From Halpernia frigidisoli (GTDB lineage: Bacteria > Bacteroidota > Bacteroidia > Flavobacteriales > Weeksellaceae), in assembly GCF_900113805.1 (NCBI RefSeq), contig NZ_FOQT01000003.1, positions 248,001 to 312,000 on the forward strand: 64,000 bases of DNA. The letters run 5' to 3'. Below, one piece after another: positions 26,047 to 34,126 of the stretch. Below the pieces are notes generated by a model. That model ran no database searches. It was not told the DNA's origin and saw nothing but the letters and a program-made list of their open reading frames with translations. The position numbers and the translations under genes are program-made. How positions within the stretch are numbered: position 1 is the first letter of the stretch; the number at the start of each line of letters is the position of its first letter.

Positions 26047-26769
26047 ATGAAAAATAGTTTTTTTAAAATAATAAGCATATTAGGTTTGGGAAGTGTTTTA
26101 CTTACTTCCTGCGGACCGAAAGATAATCCACCATTGGTTTACTTTCCGGATATGTACTTTCCGGTCGCTTACGACCCGCTTGCGAAAACTGATATCGCTT
26201 ATTCAAAACATGAGAATGAAATTCCGTTATTTGTGAAAAATGAAGGCGCTTCAGGATTGGGACCAGTTACAGGAACTGTTGCACAAAATAATGATTTTGT
26301 AGTAGAAGCAAACAACGATTTAGTTCAAACTCCAGATGAATATAATGGCGGCTACGATGAAGCTAAAACTTTAACAGTTTCTCCATTAAACGCAAAAAAT
26401 AAAGCAAAAGATCTGGCTCGCGGAAAAATATTATTTGAACATACTTGTTCTGCTTGTCATGGTGTAAATGGAGATGGACAGGGACCAATCGTTTTAAGCG
26501 GCGCTTATTCCGGAGTTCCAAAATACGCGGACAGAGAAATCACGGTAGGATCTGTACATTACGTAATGATGCATGGTAGAAATGCTATGGGATCTTATGC
26601 AGGAATGCTAAATATTGGTGACCGATGGAGAGTTGCAATGTATGTAATGAATGCTTTCAAATCTCAACCAAGCGCAACTGCAACTGCACCAATGGCAGCA
26701 ACACCTGCGACACCAATGGCTGCTTCAGCGCCTGCGGCAACAGCAACGACAGAAACTACTAAAAAATAA
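26047..26769 (+). CDS. actE: Alternative complex III subunit E, monoheme cytochrome c lipoprotein
   Basis: A 240-residue periplasmic lipoprotein: a signal with lipobox LLTSC (Cys near residue 22) anchors it to the membrane. One heme site HTCSACHGVNGDGQGP (near residue 134-138) and an axial-ligand region with MMHGRNAMGSYAGML are visible. The last 30 residues are a low-complexity Ala/Thr/Pro tail that alternates with Met (APMAATPATPMAA), with no known role. It is part of actABCDEF, where ActE is thought to pass electrons on to the oxidase or cytochrome c. Confidence 0.94.
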   Translation: MKNSFFKIISILGLGSVLLTSCGPKDNPPLVYFPDMYFPVAYDPLAKTDIAYSKHENEIPLFVKNEGASGLGPVTGTVAQNNDFVVEANNDLVQTPDEYNGGYDEAKTLTVSPLNAKNKAKDLARGKILFEHTCSACHGVNGDGQGPIVLSGAYSGVPKYADREITVGSVHYVMMHGRNAMGSYAGMLNIGDRWRVAMYVMNAFKSQPSATATAPMAATPATPMAASAPAATATTETTKK

Positions 26770-26780
26770 AAGAATTAAAA

Positions 26781-28112
26781 ATGTATAGTTTTTCACCAAA
26801 ATTAAGATTATATTCAATTATACTCATCGTTTTAGGATTAGTAACTTTCGGAATTGGGTATTTTATGAACCATGGCATTGATCAGGTTCGGGTAGAACAT
26901 ATGATGGAAACTGTGCACGCAGGTGGTCATAACGCTCCAAGTAACTCAAGTGAAATGGTTGGTCCGCAAGATCATGCATCTCATTTAGAACACGCCACTT
27001 TACAAATTCACAATCAGCCTCTAGCTGCAATTCATCTTATAGCGATCTTCGCTTTTGCACTCAGCTGTTGTGCGTTGTTCTTTTATTCAATTCAGACAGC
27101 CGCACACGCAGGATGGTCCATAATAGTTCTGAGAGTAATGGAAGCAATTTCTTCCTATATTCCATATGGCGGTGTGATTATCTTGATACTGGTTGCATTA
27201 AATATTTCCGGCGCTGGGCATATTTTTCACTGGATGGATGGCTCTTTAACCGATCCAAAATCACCAAACTTTGATTCAATTTTATACGAAAAAAAGAGAT
27301 TTTTGAATATTCCTTTTTATGCGATCAGAACTTTGATATATGTAGGAGGTGCAACATTTTTTGCATGGAAATTAAAATCCATGTCCAAAAGAGTTGATGA
27401 AGACAGATCCAGAGAAACATACCAACTTTATTATAAATGGAATGTTGCTTACATTGCATTCTTTGGTTTTGCAACTGCAGCCTGGGCTTGGGATTGGTTA
27501 ATGTCTATTGATCCACACTGGTATTCTACAATGTACATCTGGTATGCAATGGTAAGTTGCTGGGCAAGTGCCATTGGAGTTATAATTTTAATTTGTGTTT
27601 ATTTAAAGAAAAAAGGAGCTTTACCTCAGTTCAATGATAATCACTTACATGATTTAGGCGTTTTCCTTTTTGCATTAAGTATGCTTTGGACGTACACCTG
27701 GTTTGCACAGTTTATGCTTTATTGGTATGCCAACATTCCGGAAGAAGTCAATTACTTTTTTGGAAGATTTCAATATTACAAACTCACATTTTTTACAAGT
27801 TTAATATTATGCTTTTTAGTTCCTTTATTAGTAATGGTAAGCAGTAGCATAAAAAGAAATTATAAAGTAATGGCAACGATGTCAGTTGTAGTGATCGTTG
27901 GCCACTGGATGGATTTCTTTAATATGGTAATGCCGGGAACTGTAGGTCCGTTTTGGAAAACACCTGAAGTATTTTTATTAGTTTTTGGAGCCATGTTCTT
28001 CGTGGTTGGATTGTTTATATTTGTTGTAATGACAAGATTATCAAAAGCCAAACTAATTCCTACGGGAAACCCATACTTGCATGAATCTGAAATTTATGAA
28101 TACCCTTTCTAA
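26781..28112 (+). CDS. actF: Alternative complex III subunit F, NrfD-like membrane protein
   Basis: A polytopic membrane protein of 443 residues with about ten hydrophobic segments, the ActC paralogue. Between segments 1 and 2 it has a His-rich loop (EHMMETVHAGGHNAP, DHASHLEHATLQIH) in the periplasm, which might bind metal. Conserved stretches include AWAWDWLMSIDPHWYSTMYIW and WMDFFNMVMPG. It is the last gene of the operon and is closed by a terminator. No coxA/coxB or other oxidase gene follows in the window. Confidence 0.95.
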   Translation: MYSFSPKLRLYSIILIVLGLVTFGIGYFMNHGIDQVRVEHMMETVHAGGHNAPSNSSEMVGPQDHASHLEHATLQIHNQPLAAIHLIAIFAFALSCCALFFYSIQTAAHAGWSIIVLRVMEAISSYIPYGGVIILILVALNISGAGHIFHWMDGSLTDPKSPNFDSILYEKKRFLNIPFYAIRTLIYVGGATFFAWKLKSMSKRVDEDRSRETYQLYYKWNVAYIAFFGFATAAWAWDWLMSIDPHWYSTMYIWYAMVSCWASAIGVIILICVYLKKKGALPQFNDNHLHDLGVFLFALSMLWTYTWFAQFMLYWYANIPEEVNYFFGRFQYYKLTFFTSLILCFLVPLLVMVSSSIKRNYKVMATMSVVVIVGHWMDFFNMVMPGTVGPFWKTPEVFLLVFGAMFFVVGLFIFVVMTRLSKAKLIPTGNPYLHESEIYEYPF

Positions 28113-28133
28113 AATTTCGTTACAATAAATATT

Positions 28134-28162
28134 AAATCCCGACTTTTGCCGGGATTTTTTTT
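28134..28162 (+). terminator. Intrinsic terminator of the complex III operon
   Basis: Stem AATCCCG / CGGGATT with an 8-base loop is followed by T's. Confidence 0.85.
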
Positions 28163-28198
28163 GCCTAAAATTTTTTAAAACTCAAAAGTTTATTTTAC

Positions 28199-28206
28199 TA
28201 AATTTG
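28199..28206 (+). promoter_or_regulatory. -7 promoter box (TAAATTTG)
   Basis: An exact TAnnTTTG match 15 bases before the lipoprotein ATG at 28222. The TTG in the box also opens a spuriously longer frame. Confidence 0.7.
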
Positions 28207-28221
28207 TATAAATCATTAATT

Positions 28222-29400
28222 ATGAAAAAATATTTTTTTCTGTTTTTCGCCTTTAGTTTGCTGCTGTTTACTTCATGTAAAAAGACAGAAATAGACTCTA
28301 CTGATTTAAAAACATTTCAAAGCAGCGTTAATGATTTGGAATCCAGTTTAAATACAATTCAGCAAATTAAATTTAACGAAGCTTTATACATTTTAAAAAC
28401 ATTTGGTGTAGAAGGAAATGATGATATATCAAAACTAAAAGCTTTATCGAAACTTCTTGAAGGAAAAAAAGTACCAGAAATTTTAACAATGGCTGACGCT
28501 GTTGCTAAAAAAAACAGCGTTGAATGGGCAAGCACTTCCCCACCATCATTGGGCGAAATGAATATTTTTGGCAATGTAAATGCAACAGAAAAAGATCCAA
28601 ATGAAATAGACGCATCTTCACTTTCTATAACAACCACGCCAATTTCCGTTGACAGTATCCTAGGACCAAAAGCATTGCAGGTTGTCCCTCGTTTACTTGA
28701 CAATTCCGGCACACCTATTTCTTTTACCGGAGCCGCATTAGAAACTGTGATGGAGGTTTCAAGTAATGGAACAAGACTGTTAACTTCTAAAAATTTAATG
28801 CAAAACAATAATTTTAAAGGTTTTACTTTGAGATTTGCTTCATTACCAAAAGAAAAAATTTCCAACGGTACAATTGAAATAAAAGTAACTGTAAAAAGTT
28901 CTAAAAAGACTTACCAAATGATCAAAGCGAGCGTTCCCGTAAATACAAAAACTTTACTCGAACCAACTGTCAAAAGATCAGATTCTATGCAAATTGCGCC
29001 GCCTACTTCAGAAATAATTGATCCAAACGCGATTCCTGTTCCGGCAACCACAACTCCGACGGCTGTCACAGGAAATCCGAAATCTACAGTATTAAAATTT
29101 TTAAGTAATCTTGGGTCACAAAATCTAAAAGGTGCTTACGACGTTGCAGATAATCCATCATGGGGTAATTATGATAATTTTTCAAATCCAAATTCTGGTT
29201 TTGGTGCGGTGAAAAATTTAAACGTAAATTCCGTTACAACGAGCAATTCATCAGACAAAAATGCGGCAGTAAATGCAAATTACAACGTCACAGATAAGAA
29301 TGGAAACACCGTCGCTCTGGACGTTACTTATGGTTTAAAAAACACCAACGGAATCTGGAAAATTTCAAGCTATAAAATTAATTCATCTCAAAAAAAGTAA
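28222..29400 (+). CDS. Lipoprotein, DUF6694-like N-terminus with a C-terminal NTF2/DUF4878-like region
   Basis: A 392-residue lipoprotein (lipobox LLFTSC, Cys near residue 19). The N-terminal part (DSTDLKTFQSSVNDLESSLNT ... FNEALYILKTF) resembles DUF6694 lipoproteins. A beta-rich middle (about 135-255) follows, then a Pro/Thr-rich linker and a C-terminal 110 residues (STVLKFLSNLGSQNLKGAYD ... GIWKISSYKIN) like the NTF2-fold domains of secreted proteins. The two assignments are from pattern only and the function is unknown. I start at the ATG 28222, because the upstream TTG is part of a promoter box. apt begins five bases after the stop. Confidence 0.75.
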   Translation: MKKYFFLFFAFSLLLFTSCKKTEIDSTDLKTFQSSVNDLESSLNTIQQIKFNEALYILKTFGVEGNDDISKLKALSKLLEGKKVPEILTMADAVAKKNSVEWASTSPPSLGEMNIFGNVNATEKDPNEIDASSLSITTTPISVDSILGPKALQVVPRLLDNSGTPISFTGAALETVMEVSSNGTRLLTSKNLMQNNNFKGFTLRFASLPKEKISNGTIEIKVTVKSSKKTYQMIKASVPVNTKTLLEPTVKRSDSMQIAPPTSEIIDPNAIPVPATTTPTAVTGNPKSTVLKFLSNLGSQNLKGAYDVADNPSWGNYDNFSNPNSGFGAVKNLNVNSVTTSNSSDKNAAVNANYNVTDKNGNTVALDVTYGLKNTNGIWKISSYKINSSQKK

Positions 29401-29405
29401 TTATT

Positions 29406-29942
29406 TTGCCTTCAACTGAGCTTATTTCAAAATTAAAAAATACGGTAACAACTATTTCTGATTTTCCTTCCAAAGGAATTCAGTTTAAAGATATTTCACC
29501 AATTTTTTTAGATCCAAAACTTTATGAAGAAGTTATAAAAGATCTTGCGGATTTTAGCCGTGGTAAAATTGATGCAGTTTGCGGCATAGAAAGTAGGGGT
29601 TATCTTTTTGGGATTGCAATAGCAGTTGCGCTGGAAGTTCCCTTCATATTAATTAGAAAAAAAGGAAAATTGCCACCGCCATTTATTGGTGAAAAATACG
29701 ATCTGGAAAACGGTTCGGCAGAAATTGAAATTAAAAGAGATCAATTAAAACCAGGTTCGCGTGTACTAATTCATGATGATCTTTTGGCAACCGGCGGCAC
29801 TACAAAAGCTGCTGGAAATTTAGTAGAAAAATTAGGCGGAATAGTTTCCCAATTCAGTTTCCTTATTAATCTGGAAGAATTGAACGGCGAAAAAAAATTA
29901 GAAAATTTTAAAGCTGACATTTATTCTGTTTTAAAATATTAA
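29406..29942 (+). CDS. apt: Adenine phosphoribosyltransferase
   Basis: Apt salvages adenine to AMP using PRPP in the cytoplasm. The family features are complete over 178 residues: DFPSKGIQFKDISPIFLDPKLYEE at the start, GIESRGYLFG, the flexible-loop segment RKKGKLPPPFIGEKYDLENG, and the PRPP-binding motif VLIHDDLLATGGTTKAAG. The start is a TTG (29406), chosen because the conserved N-terminus begins there and no ATG is available. It follows the lipoprotein gene after five bases and is probably cotranscribed with it. Confidence 0.95.
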   Translation: MPSTELISKLKNTVTTISDFPSKGIQFKDISPIFLDPKLYEEVIKDLADFSRGKIDAVCGIESRGYLFGIAIAVALEVPFILIRKKGKLPPPFIGEKYDLENGSAEIEIKRDQLKPGSRVLIHDDLLATGGTTKAAGNLVEKLGGIVSQFSFLINLEELNGEKKLENFKADIYSVLKY

Positions 29943-30005
29943 AACTTTTTAGAACGATTTTTGCTTAAATGCTAGCATTAAAATTATTAAAAATTTATTC
30001 ATAAA

Positions 30006-30497
30006 ATGGAAAATATAAAAAAAGCCTACATCGCAGGCGGATGTTTTTGGGGAATGGAAGAACTTTTTAGAACTCAAACTGGTATTAAAGATACAGAAGT
30101 TGGCTACATCGGCGGAGAAAATGACAACCCTACTTACAGAAATCATCCAGGTCATGCAGAAGGAATTGAAATAACTTATGATGCAAGTGAAACGTCTTTT
30201 AAAAATATTTTAGACTATTTCTTTAGAATTCATAATCCTACAACTATCGATCAGCAGGGCAACGACAAAGGTTCAAGCTACAGATCAGCAATCTTTTATC
30301 AAAACGATGAAGAGAAAGAAACGGCGCAGGAAGTGATTGATATCGTTGATAAATCCAACAAATGGAAAGCCGATGCGGTTACTACTTTAGAACCTTATTC
30401 TACTTTTTGGCAGGCAGAACCTGAGCATCAGGATTATTTATTAAAACAACCAAACGGTTATACCTGTCATTTTGAAAGATTTGATACTTTTTTGTAA
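30006..30497 (+). CDS. msrA: Peptide methionine (S)-S-oxide reductase
   Basis: MsrA repairs S-form methionine sulfoxide in oxidised proteins, with thioredoxin as the usual reductant. The catalytic motif GCFWGMEE is at residues 12-19, and other family stretches are GYIGG, NPTYRNHPGHAEGIEITYD and FFRIHNPTTIDQQGNDKGSSYRSAIFY. A C-terminal Cys (NGYTCHF) can act as resolving residue. The length of 163 residues is typical and there is no signal peptide, so the enzyme is cytoplasmic. The separate msrB lies at 59976. A 12-bp palindrome precedes the gene. Confidence 0.96.
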   Translation: MENIKKAYIAGGCFWGMEELFRTQTGIKDTEVGYIGGENDNPTYRNHPGHAEGIEITYDASETSFKNILDYFFRIHNPTTIDQQGNDKGSSYRSAIFYQNDEEKETAQEVIDIVDKSNKWKADAVTTLEPYSTFWQAEPEHQDYLLKQPNGYTCHFERFDTFL

Positions 30498-30553
30498 TAT
30501 TTCGCTAAAATTTAAATTTAAGATAAGTATTTTGTAAATCGCTTAGAAACGAT

Positions 30554-30561
30554 TAAATTTG
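30554..30561 (+). promoter_or_regulatory. -7 promoter box (TAAATTTG)
   Basis: An exact TAnnTTTG match 20 bases before the TPR-protein ATG. Confidence 0.65.
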
Positions 30562-30581
30562 CAGTTCTATTCAAAAAAATT

Positions 30582-31295
30582 ATGGCTGATAAACAAACTG
30601 GTAACATACCAAATCATACAAAAGAAGGCAAAGAAACTGTCGAGTTTTTTAAAGATCTTGATAAAGATGCTTTCAAAACAGAACGCTTCATAGAGCGTTA
30701 TGCTAAACAATTAAGTATAATTTTTGGAGTTTTGCTTTTAGGAGTTTTAGGTTTTTTTGCCTACCAACAGTTTATTTTAGTGCCAAAAAATGAAGAAGCA
30801 ACAAAAAGCTATCTAAGTGCTCAAAAAAATCTTTCTGAAGGAAAAGAAGATATAGCATTAGGCGGAAAATCTGCTGCTAATCCAGGATTTGTTGGAACTT
30901 ACAATGATTATTCTTCTACAGCTGCAGGTAAATTATCTGCATACAATGCAGGACTTTTAGAATTTAAAAAAGGAAATTTCCAAAAAGCATATGATCTTTT
31001 GGATAATTTTTCCTCAGGCAATAAAGTTTTAGTGGCTTTGAAATATGGCGCAATGGCTGACTGCCAAAGTAACCTCAACAAAAGTGACGAAGCACTTTCG
31101 CTTTTAGATAAAGCAGCAAGTGAATCCAGCGATGCTTACACATCTTATTATTTTACAAAAAAAGCAGGAATTTTAGCTTTAGCCTTAAAGAAAAACACTG
31201 AAGCGAAAAAATATTTTTCTACTATTGATGAAAAGTACAGAGATTACGACAATGGAATGTCTGACGCACAAATTGAAATGACAAAATATTATTAA
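30582..31295 (+). CDS. TPR-containing membrane-anchored protein, YfgM-like
   Basis: A 237-residue bitopic protein: a charged cytoplasmic N-terminus (about 1-46), one membrane segment (about 47-65, SIIFGVLLLGVLGFFAYQQ), then a periplasmic TPR-type helical repeat region with AGLLEFKKGNFQKAYDLLDNF and AMADCQSNLNKSDEALSLLDKA. The layout matches YfgM/ancillary SecYEG translocon or chaperone-associated proteins, which is an inference. ribH begins three bases after the stop, so the two are cotranscribed, an association I recall from Flavobacteriia. Confidence 0.85.
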   Translation: MADKQTGNIPNHTKEGKETVEFFKDLDKDAFKTERFIERYAKQLSIIFGVLLLGVLGFFAYQQFILVPKNEEATKSYLSAQKNLSEGKEDIALGGKSAANPGFVGTYNDYSSTAAGKLSAYNAGLLEFKKGNFQKAYDLLDNFSSGNKVLVALKYGAMADCQSNLNKSDEALSLLDKAASESSDAYTSYYFTKKAGILALALKKNTEAKKYFSTIDEKYRDYDNGMSDAQIEMTKYY

Positions 31296-31298
31296 AAT

Positions 31299-31814
31299 AT
31301 GGCGACCGTAAATCTTTCAAATTACAAGTCCTTAAATATTACCAATGCCGATGAATACAACATCGGCATTGTATTTTCTCAATGGAATGATTTCGTAACT
31401 TTCAATCTGCGTGATGCAGCTGTGGAGATTTTAGAAAAAGAAGGCGTACAAAAAGAAAATATTAAATTATTTCAAATTCCAGGGGCATTTGAACTTAGCT
31501 TCGCAACGATGCAACTTTGCAAAAAAGGAAATTTTGATGCTGTAATTGCTATCGGATCTGTAATCAGAGGAGAAACACCTCATTTTGACTTTATTTGTGA
31601 TGCCGTTGCGCAAGGTATTAAAGATTGTAATATTCTTACTGAGACACCGGCAATTTTCTGCGTTTTAACCGATAACACCAAAGAACAATCTATCGCCAGA
31701 AGCGGTGGAGATTTGGGTAACAAAGGTGTAGAAGCGGCTGTAACAGCTTTGCAGATGATTGATTTTAAAAAAAATTTAGATTTTAAACCAAATAATATTG
31801 GTTTCGGAAAATAG
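31299..31814 (+). CDS. ribH: 6,7-dimethyl-8-ribityllumazine synthase
   Basis: RibH condenses 5-amino-6-ribitylamino-uracil with dihydroxybutanone phosphate, the next-to-last step of riboflavin synthesis, and forms icosahedral or pentameric assemblies. Motifs over 171 residues are FSQWNDFVTFNLRDAAVEIL, QIPGAFELSFA, AIGSVIRGETPHFDFICDAVAQGI and FCVLTDNTKEQSIARSGG. It is the second gene of a pair with the TPR protein. No FMN riboswitch is visible upstream. Confidence 0.96.
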   Translation: MATVNLSNYKSLNITNADEYNIGIVFSQWNDFVTFNLRDAAVEILEKEGVQKENIKLFQIPGAFELSFATMQLCKKGNFDAVIAIGSVIRGETPHFDFICDAVAQGIKDCNILTETPAIFCVLTDNTKEQSIARSGGDLGNKGVEAAVTALQMIDFKKNLDFKPNNIGFGK

Positions 31815-31851
31815 AGAAATTACAAAAATTTATGAACATTTAATTGGTTAC

Positions 31852-31888
31852 TTAGTTTTAAGAATTTTAATTAATCCCTAAAAACTAA
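31852..31888. repeat. Short inverted repeat between ribH and the GT2 gene
   Basis: TTAGTTTT (31852-31859) and AAAACTAA (31881-31888) can pair around a 21-base loop. There is no T-run, so a terminator role is unsure. Confidence 0.35.
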
Positions 31889-31922
31889 ATCCTACAACTT
31901 ACTTAAAAAATTCATTATCTCC

Positions 31923-32675
31923 ATGGAAAACGTCATTATCGTGCCTTGTTATAATGAGGAAAAAAGACTGCCTTTAGAAGGTTACTGCAATTTTCTTGAA
32001 AAAGAAGAAAGCTGTAAAATTGTCTTTGTTAATGATGGTTCGTCTGATCAAACTTTACATGTTTTAAATAATATAAATACAAAATTCCCTGCAAAAGTTG
32101 AAGTAGTAGATTTGCCTAAAAACCTAGGTAAAGCGCAAGCGATCCAAGTCGCAACAATCCAATGTTTAAAAGATTTTCCTGACGCCAAAAAAATTGGTTA
32201 TCTTGACGCCGATCTCGCGACTTCTCTTGAAGAATGGCTTTCTATTTCAAATTTTATCGAAGGTGACATTGTTTTTGCTTTTGGTTCCAGAATTTCAAAA
32301 ATTGATAATAATATCCGCCGGAAAAATTACCGCCACTATTTGGGAAGAGGCATTGCTACAGCTATTTCGACGCTTTTAAGACTTACCGTTTACGATACAC
32401 AATGCGGCTGCAAAGTGTTTCGAAGAGATATTGCGGAAAATTTATTTAAAGAATCTTTTCTCTCAAAATGGTTATTTGATGTGGAACTTTTTTTCCGTTT
32501 AAAAAACAGTTTTGGAGCCGAAAAAATGAAAAATATCTGTCGTGAAATTCCTTTACAAAAATGGCAGGACGTCGCTGAATCAAAAGTACAGTTCACCTAT
32601 TTCTTTCGGTTGTGGTACGATTTGTTTTTAATTAATAAGAAATACAACAATGCAGCAAAAAAAATCGCTAGATAA
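31923..32675 (+). CDS. Family 2 glycosyltransferase, dolichyl/polyprenyl-phosphate sugar transferase type
   Basis: A 250-residue GT-A glycosyltransferase that probably transfers a sugar from a nucleotide donor to a polyprenyl phosphate at the cytoplasmic membrane face. Motifs are VPCYNEEKRLP (residues 6-16), FVNDGSSDQTL, the metal-binding GYLDADLAT, and DTQCGCKVFRRDIAENLF. It lacks the C-terminal membrane segments of ArnC-type enzymes. Its last 26 bases overlap the GT39 gene, so the two are translationally coupled and likely act as donor-maker and transferase. Confidence 0.88.
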   Translation: MENVIIVPCYNEEKRLPLEGYCNFLEKEESCKIVFVNDGSSDQTLHVLNNINTKFPAKVEVVDLPKNLGKAQAIQVATIQCLKDFPDAKKIGYLDADLATSLEEWLSISNFIEGDIVFAFGSRISKIDNNIRRKNYRHYLGRGIATAISTLLRLTVYDTQCGCKVFRRDIAENLFKESFLSKWLFDVELFFRLKNSFGAEKMKNICREIPLQKWQDVAESKVQFTYFFRLWYDLFLINKKYNNAAKKIAR

Positions 32676-34038
32676 TCCGAGGTTTTATTACATTTCTTTC
32701 GCAATTATTGTTGTAGCAAGGTTACTTTTGAACGCGGTGATTCCATTGATGGATAAAACTGAGGCGCGCTATGCAAACATTGCCAGGATTATGGCAGAAA
32801 CTGGAAATTGGGTAACGCCACAAATTGATAATGGAATTCCTTTTTGGGCAAAACCACCTTTATCAACCTGGCTTTCTGCAATTTCCATAAAACTTTTAGG
32901 CGTCAATGAATTCGCAGTACGCTTTCCTTCTTTCGTGATTTCAATTTTACTCTTATTGTTGATAAGACCAATTGCAAAAAGGTTAAACATAAAACTGATC
33001 ATCCCGGCTTTTATTTTATTTACTGTTCCGGAATTTCTCCTCCACGTCGGCGTAGTATCTACAGATATGACATTATTGCTATCAATGACCTGCATTATGA
33101 TTGCCTTTTGGGAAGGTATTAATGATGGAAGATCGTACTGGAAATATCTTTTTTTTGTCGCTATCGGTGTTGGTTTTCTTGCAAAAGGACCAATTGTAAT
33201 CGTACTTACCGCGCCTCCAATTTTTGTTTGGGCAGTTTTATTTGGGAATTTTAAGAAAATTTTTACTGCATTTCCCTGGATTTTAGGGATTTTACTTGTT
33301 TTAATAATTGCTGTGCCCTGGTATTATTTAGCAGAACAAAAAACACCGGGATTTCTGGATTATTTTTTCGTGGGTGAACATTATAAAAGATTTTTTGATT
33401 CTTCGTGGAAAGGCGACAAATATGGATTTCCCAAAATTCAGCCTTTAGGTATTATTTGGGTTTTTCTTTTAGGCTTAACTATTCCCTGGTTAATTTTTGT
33501 TATTTTTAAAATTGTTAAATTAAAAAAATTAATTTTTAAGGATCAATGGCTTGTCTACCTCCTCTTTTGGATCATCTGGACTCCTATTTTTTTCACGACC
33601 TCAAAAAGTTTGATACACACTTATGTTCTACCAACTTCAGTACCGATTGCTCTTTTCATTGCTACCTTCTGGAATGACATTAAAAACAAGAAAGCTTATG
33701 TTTATACAGCCATGATTTTACCGGCACTTTCTGTTATTCTCATTTTTATCTCATTTATTCCTGGTGTTTTTTCAAAATTCAGCAATACAGATAAATATGT
33801 TTTACAGAACCAAAAAGTAAAACCACTCTATTATTTAGGTGAAAAAACATATTCAAGCCAGTTCTACAGCAATGGAAAAGTAATCTCAATTGACGAAGAA
33901 AATTTATCTAAAAAATCTTTAACAAAAGAAAAATTTAACATTCTGATCAATAAACGGGATAGTAATATTGTAAAAAACTACAACTTTTTAACAAAAACCG
34001 GCGAAGGAAAGAAAAGTTTGATATACACCACCAAATAG
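32650..34038 (+). CDS. ArnT-like glycosyltransferase, family 39 (GT-C)
   Basis: An integral membrane GT-C enzyme of 462 residues with about ten hydrophobic segments, expected to use a polyprenyl-phosphate sugar to modify lipid A, a glycan or a protein in the periplasm. The first periplasmic loop has the acidic motif DKTEARYANIARIMAETGNW and WAKPPLSTWLSA, typical of ArnT/PMT-like enzymes. A soluble C-terminus of about 90 residues follows the last membrane segment. It overlaps the GT2 gene by 26 bases. The acceptor cannot be inferred. Confidence 0.88.
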   Translation: MQQKKSLDNPRFYYISFAIIVVARLLLNAVIPLMDKTEARYANIARIMAETGNWVTPQIDNGIPFWAKPPLSTWLSAISIKLLGVNEFAVRFPSFVISILLLLLIRPIAKRLNIKLIIPAFILFTVPEFLLHVGVVSTDMTLLLSMTCIMIAFWEGINDGRSYWKYLFFVAIGVGFLAKGPIVIVLTAPPIFVWAVLFGNFKKIFTAFPWILGILLVLIIAVPWYYLAEQKTPGFLDYFFVGEHYKRFFDSSWKGDKYGFPKIQPLGIIWVFLLGLTIPWLIFVIFKIVKLKKLIFKDQWLVYLLFWIIWTPIFFTTSKSLIHTYVLPTSVPIALFIATFWNDIKNKKAYVYTAMILPALSVILIFISFIPGVFSKFSNTDKYVLQNQKVKPLYYLGEKTYSSQFYSNGKVISIDEENLSKKSLTKEKFNILINKRDSNIVKNYNFLTKTGEGKKSLIYTTK

Positions 34039-34126
34039 CACTTACTAAAAATTAATGTAGCAAATTTTTAAATTTAAATTCAAGCTATAATATTTTTTGT
34101 ATTTTTAAATCCTAAATAATTTTCTC

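Noticed and set aside
26680-26769. Ala/Thr/Pro-Met tail of ActE as a possible repeat expansion
   Set aside because: The amino acids are repetitive but the bases are not a clean tandem repeat, so slippage-driven expansion is not supported.
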